DNA of 34,852 bases, from assembly GCA_042091375.1 (NCBI GenBank), contig JBELHO010000035.1, positions 1 to 34,852 on the forward strand, read 5' to 3'. Under the pieces are notes generated by a model, which searched no databases, was not told the origin of the DNA, and was given only the letters and a program-made list of their open reading frames with translations. Position 1 is the first letter of the stretch; every line of letters starts with the position of its first letter. Source of the DNA: JBELHO01 sp042091375. GTDB taxonomy: Bacteria; Pseudomonadota; Gammaproteobacteria; Enterobacterales; Alteromonadaceae. Both the position numbers and the translations under genes were made by a program. Shown here in pieces: positions 32,326 through 34,852 of the stretch.

Positions 32326-33423
32326 TTATTTTACTTTTTTAAGCAATGGCACCAAACGATAGCCTTCTTTTAAAACTCGCTCTGAGGGGCCGTAATGCCG
32401 CGCGGTAAAACTAAACACACCAGAATCATTGCTGATCGGTATAGCATTGGGATAACCGGCTCCACAACCCATACTCACTGTATAACTGCCATCTGCATTT
32501 GGCTTGGCTTTGTAAGAGTTCACGTTAGCAACATCGTTAAACATAAAACCTTCTTTGTTATAAACAGTAATCGACCAAAAATGTTTATTTTTAGGGTCAT
32601 CAAAGGTTAACTGATAACAGCCTTTGGCTGGAAAGTTAGGTGATGTTTCGTAGATGTTGTCTTTAGCTAAGGCGCCCCCCCAACCAATGGCCGCTGCCAC
32701 TTGATTTATTTCAGGCGAGTAAAATCCTCTTGATTCGTCGGTGGGTGAAGAAAACAAGGTAGTCGATAAGGCGATTGTACCTACCTTTTTAATTAACTTC
32801 ATCACATCGCCTTTTAGTTCTCGCTCCACTTGAGAAAAGGACTTGGGCTCCACCGGCAAGGTAGTAAAAGGTTTATTGCTACCTGCCTTAAGACTCATTT
32901 GTTGTTGATATTTTTTAGCTTGCTCTGCTGAAAAATTCGAATCGAGACGAATAATAACTATCATGTGATCACCGGTATGTGTGGCTAACTCATATGTTCC
33001 AGCGCCATACGACATAGGTTGCGGTCGGTGATCTTCAGTTACTGGTTGCATCGACATATAGCTGCCCTCAGGTAGCTGAGGTAAGGTAATGGTTGCCCCT
33101 TTAGAAACGTCAACCACTGCTTTAGAATAATATGCGTCTCTGTTCATGCGCACCACAGGTTGCATCGCGGTTGGAACTAGTTGTGAAAGATGGCCAAACC
33201 GATTAACCCCCACTAAACTTTGCGTATCTAGCATTTGTCGAGCTGTTTCGGCTCTGGGGTATAGTGCTTTAGTAACGGTTAATCCATCTGCTGCAAAAAA
33301 TTTATTGATATTGTCTATGGGTTTAGCTTGGGCATTGACTTGAGTGATAAAGAGCAAGCTCAGTAGTCCACAGCAGAGAGCTGCATAAATGCCGTAGTTA
33401 AAGAAAGTAGAACGGTTATTCAT
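32326..33423 (-). CDS. Secreted DUF1254/DUF1214 family protein
   Basis: A 365-aa exported protein of unknown biochemical function. A Sec signal peptide (hydrophobic ~10-28) is cleaved near VNA|QA. The N-terminal part matches DUF1254 (MNRDAYYSKAVVDVSKGATI near 95-112, then LPEGSYMSMQPV), and the C-terminal part matches DUF1214 (KHFWSITVYNKEGFMF near 277-292, DGSYTVSMG, SGVFSFTARHYGPSERVL). The two domains usually occur together. It is a single-gene unit: a long spacer lies upstream and an intrinsic terminator downstream. Confidence 0.87.
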   Translation of the reverse strand: MNNRSTFFNYGIYAALCCGLLSLLFITQVNAQAKPIDNINKFFAADGLTVTKALYPRAETARQMLDTQSLVGVNRFGHLSQLVPTAMQPVVRMNRDAYYSKAVVDVSKGATITLPQLPEGSYMSMQPVTEDHRPQPMSYGAGTYELATHTGDHMIVIIRLDSNFSAEQAKKYQQQMSLKAGSNKPFTTLPVEPKSFSQVERELKGDVMKLIKKVGTIALSTTLFSSPTDESRGFYSPEINQVAAAIGWGGALAKDNIYETSPNFPAKGCYQLTFDDPKNKHFWSITVYNKEGFMFNDVANVNSYKAKPNADGSYTVSMGCGAGYPNAIPISNDSGVFSFTARHYGPSERVLKEGYRLVPLLKKVK

Positions 33424-34177
33424 AGTCTGTTTCCATTCCTTTGAGAGAGTAACTTTAGTTTAGTACCTTTATACAATAATTCAATATTCTAGATATCACT
33501 CACCTTAGTATCTAGGTGTTTTAATAAAAAAATACTAGGCTAAAACAACTGGCTTTAAGGGTTTTGCATACGTCACACTATTGGATAATTTTTCTGCTTG
33601 TTAACGGTGGACATTGACATAAAATCTCCCTGATTAACTGCATTGACACAAAGCGCATCAATGCTGCAAACACCATGCTTGTCAACTATTGCTTACTATC
33701 AATTATTTTCACTAACAATGATTTGTTTTACCAACTCAAAAAAATCACAAATAAGTCTTTTACCTTGTGATCTGCTCCTATTTTTTAATGTTGTGAGCAA
33801 AAGAACTGTTTGATAAATGTACTTATTGATCTGAACCACAACTCTTAGTGCTATGGCTCTAGCCACATTGTTAACTTTTATCGATGCGCCAGTGATTGGC
33901 TATACAGAACACTGCTGTGAGTCAATATACACGGTGCTCGTCAACTTTTTTGCATTTTTCTTTATGTTGTACAATACTCAGATCGAGTGTCGATAATCGA
34001 GTAAAAATCAATATAATGCCCTATTTTTTTACTTATCTGAGCACATTGTCTTGCCAAAAATTTTGATTGTGGCACAGACAAAATGCGCTAATGCACAACA
34101 TTGCCTAATGCTCAGATGCAGAGTTACAACGACAATATCCAGAAGTGTAATAACTGAACATAACAAGGTGTGGGACA
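33424..34177. other. Long divergent spacer
   Basis: About 750 bp with no convincing gene; antiparallel ~63-codon frames around 34030-34240 overlap the true downstream start and are not supported. Visible elements: CACCT-N8-AGGTG (33501-33518), two TTGACA hexamers (33614-33619 and 33643-33648) in similar CATTGACA contexts 29 bases apart, an overlapping inverted repeat GCATTGA-N11-TCAATGC (33640-33664), and the promoter-like element at 33982-34017. Confidence 0.5.
33982..34017 (+). promoter_or_regulatory. -10 box and palindrome upstream of the outer-membrane protein gene
   Basis: A perfect TATAAT (34012-34017) lacks a good -35, but ATCGA-GTG-TCGAT (33982-33994), a perfect 5-3-5 palindrome, sits where the -35 should be. 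That is consistent with an activator-dependent promoter. The leader to the ATG would be about 150 bases. Confidence 0.4.
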
Positions 34178-34852
34178 ATGAAATTAGCTCATTTGACTTT
34201 ATTTTTATTATTAATAACACTGCCTCTAACAGCTATCGCTGAAACTGAAGAACAAGCCCTTGCTCGACAACTGGCAAACCCCCTTGCCAAGTTGATCCAA
34301 ATACCTATGGATTTTTCTTATGATACCGGTTTGGGAGCCGACGGCGAAGGCGAGCGCATGCTTCTCAATTTAAAGCCTGTGGTGCCGTTTTCGTTTAGTG
34401 AGAATTGGAATATTATTTCCCGAACGGTTATACCCATAGTATCGCTGGATAAAGTAAACCCCAACGGTGACTCTGAATTTGGCTTAGGTGATACGGTGCA
34501 AAGTTTGTTTTTCTCACCGAAGATTGTTGGCGATTCTGGCTGGATCTGGGGAGTTGGCCCGGTTTTTATTTTACCGACCTCAACCAATGATTTTACTGGT
34601 TTAGGGGAAACGGGCGCTGGTCTGACTGCGGTCGCTTTGAAGCAAAAAGGCAAGTCGTGGACTTATGGCGCGTTGGTCAATTATATTGTCGATGTCAACA
34701 GTGACACTGAGATAGAAACATCCTTGTGGCAACCTTTTGTCAGCTATCGCACACCATCAGCAGTAACCTACAGCTTAAATGCCGAGGCCACTTTTGATGG
34801 CACTACTGATGAATGGACGGTACCAGTGAAATTCTCAGTGAGTAAATTAATG
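34178..34852 (+). CDS. Outer-membrane beta-barrel 'transporter' protein, 3'-truncated by window edge
   Basis: The first 225 codons of an exported protein, still open at the last base. A Sec signal peptide (MKLAHLTLFLLLITLPLTAIA) is followed by LARQLANPLAKLIQIPMDFS and strands with alternating hydrophobic residues (NWNIISRTVIPIV, GLGDTVQSLFFSPK, GWIWGVGPVFILPT, WTYGALVNYI, LWQPFVSYRT). These belong to a family of ~250-280-aa predicted outer-membrane barrels annotated only as transporter or neuromedin-U-like; function is unknown. So most of the protein is here. AAGGTG lies eight bases before the ATG. Confidence 0.85.
   Translation, partial: MKLAHLTLFLLLITLPLTAIAETEEQALARQLANPLAKLIQIPMDFSYDTGLGADGEGERMLLNLKPVVPFSFSENWNIISRTVIPIVSLDKVNPNGDSEFGLGDTVQSLFFSPKIVGDSGWIWGVGPVFILPTSTNDFTGLGETGAGLTAVALKQKGKSWTYGALVNYIVDVNSDTEIETSLWQPFVSYRTPSAVTYSLNAEATFDGTTDEWTVPVKFSVSKLM

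Noticed and set aside
34051..34242. 63-codon plus-strand frame before the outer-membrane protein gene
   Set aside because: Overlaps the start of that gene in another frame and has no ribosome binding site or recognisable features.
34318..34653. 111-codon minus-strand frame at the right end
   Set aside because: Antisense to the clearly coding outer-membrane protein frame with signal peptide and family match.

Overview
The window looks like chromosomal DNA of a marine gammaproteobacterium, most likely of the Alteromonadales (Colwellia/Alteromonas/Shewanella-like). This rests on an MSHA-type pilin, two secreted S9 peptidases, an HflK/HflC-type operon, a DUF1501/DUF1800 pair and about 40% G+C by eye. 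No rRNA, tRNA, phage, transposase or CRISPR was seen. A run of exactly 100 N at 31950-32049 is an assembly gap inside a 17-bp tandem repeat, so this is a draft scaffold.

Layout. 1-2534: an FHA/winged-helix regulator (minus), a 700-bp non-coding stretch with 10-bp-phased repeats and inverted repeats, and a lone type IV pilin (plus). 2535-6625: a Tat-exported DUF1501 protein and a DUF1800 lipoprotein in one operon (minus). 6887-13240: two ATP-grasp ligases, one with a C-terminal helix-hairpin-helix domain, and an M14 carboxypeptidase in a tight minus-strand operon, divergent from an M20 carboxypeptidase-G2-like peptidase. 13578-18422: two secreted S9 peptidases. 18511-23662: a GntR (YtrA-type) repressor, an ABC ATPase and two paralogous large permeases in one operon, with a 34-bp palindromic operator at the promoter. 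24129-27598: a three-gene operon of a CDF metal transporter fused to an SPFH domain, an HflC-like and an HflK-like protein. A perfect Fur box sits inside an orphan leftward promoter just past its end. 27746-31579: a di-haem cytochrome c lipoprotein and a collagen-stalked PhoX-like lipoprotein. 32326-33423: a secreted DUF1254/DUF1214 protein. 34178-end: an outer-membrane beta-barrel protein cut by the window edge.

How the genes may work together. The best candidate for an undescribed system is 6887-13240. All four proteins lack export signals. Two are RimK-like amide-bond formers and two are carboxypeptidases, which suggests synthesis and trimming of a peptide or of a peptide tag on a protein. 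The HhH-bearing ligase has Ala where ATP-grasp enzymes normally have the metal-binding Asn. The second candidate is the CDF-SPFH fusion: the six-helix transporter core is intact, its usual cytoplasmic C-terminal domain is missing, and a seventh helix leads into an HflK-like domain predicted to be periplasmic, next to HflC- and HflK-like partners. The GntR/ABC/permease block resembles self-regulated peptide or antibiotic exporters. Its downstream S9 peptidase gene may be co-transcribed. Functions beyond family level are inference.
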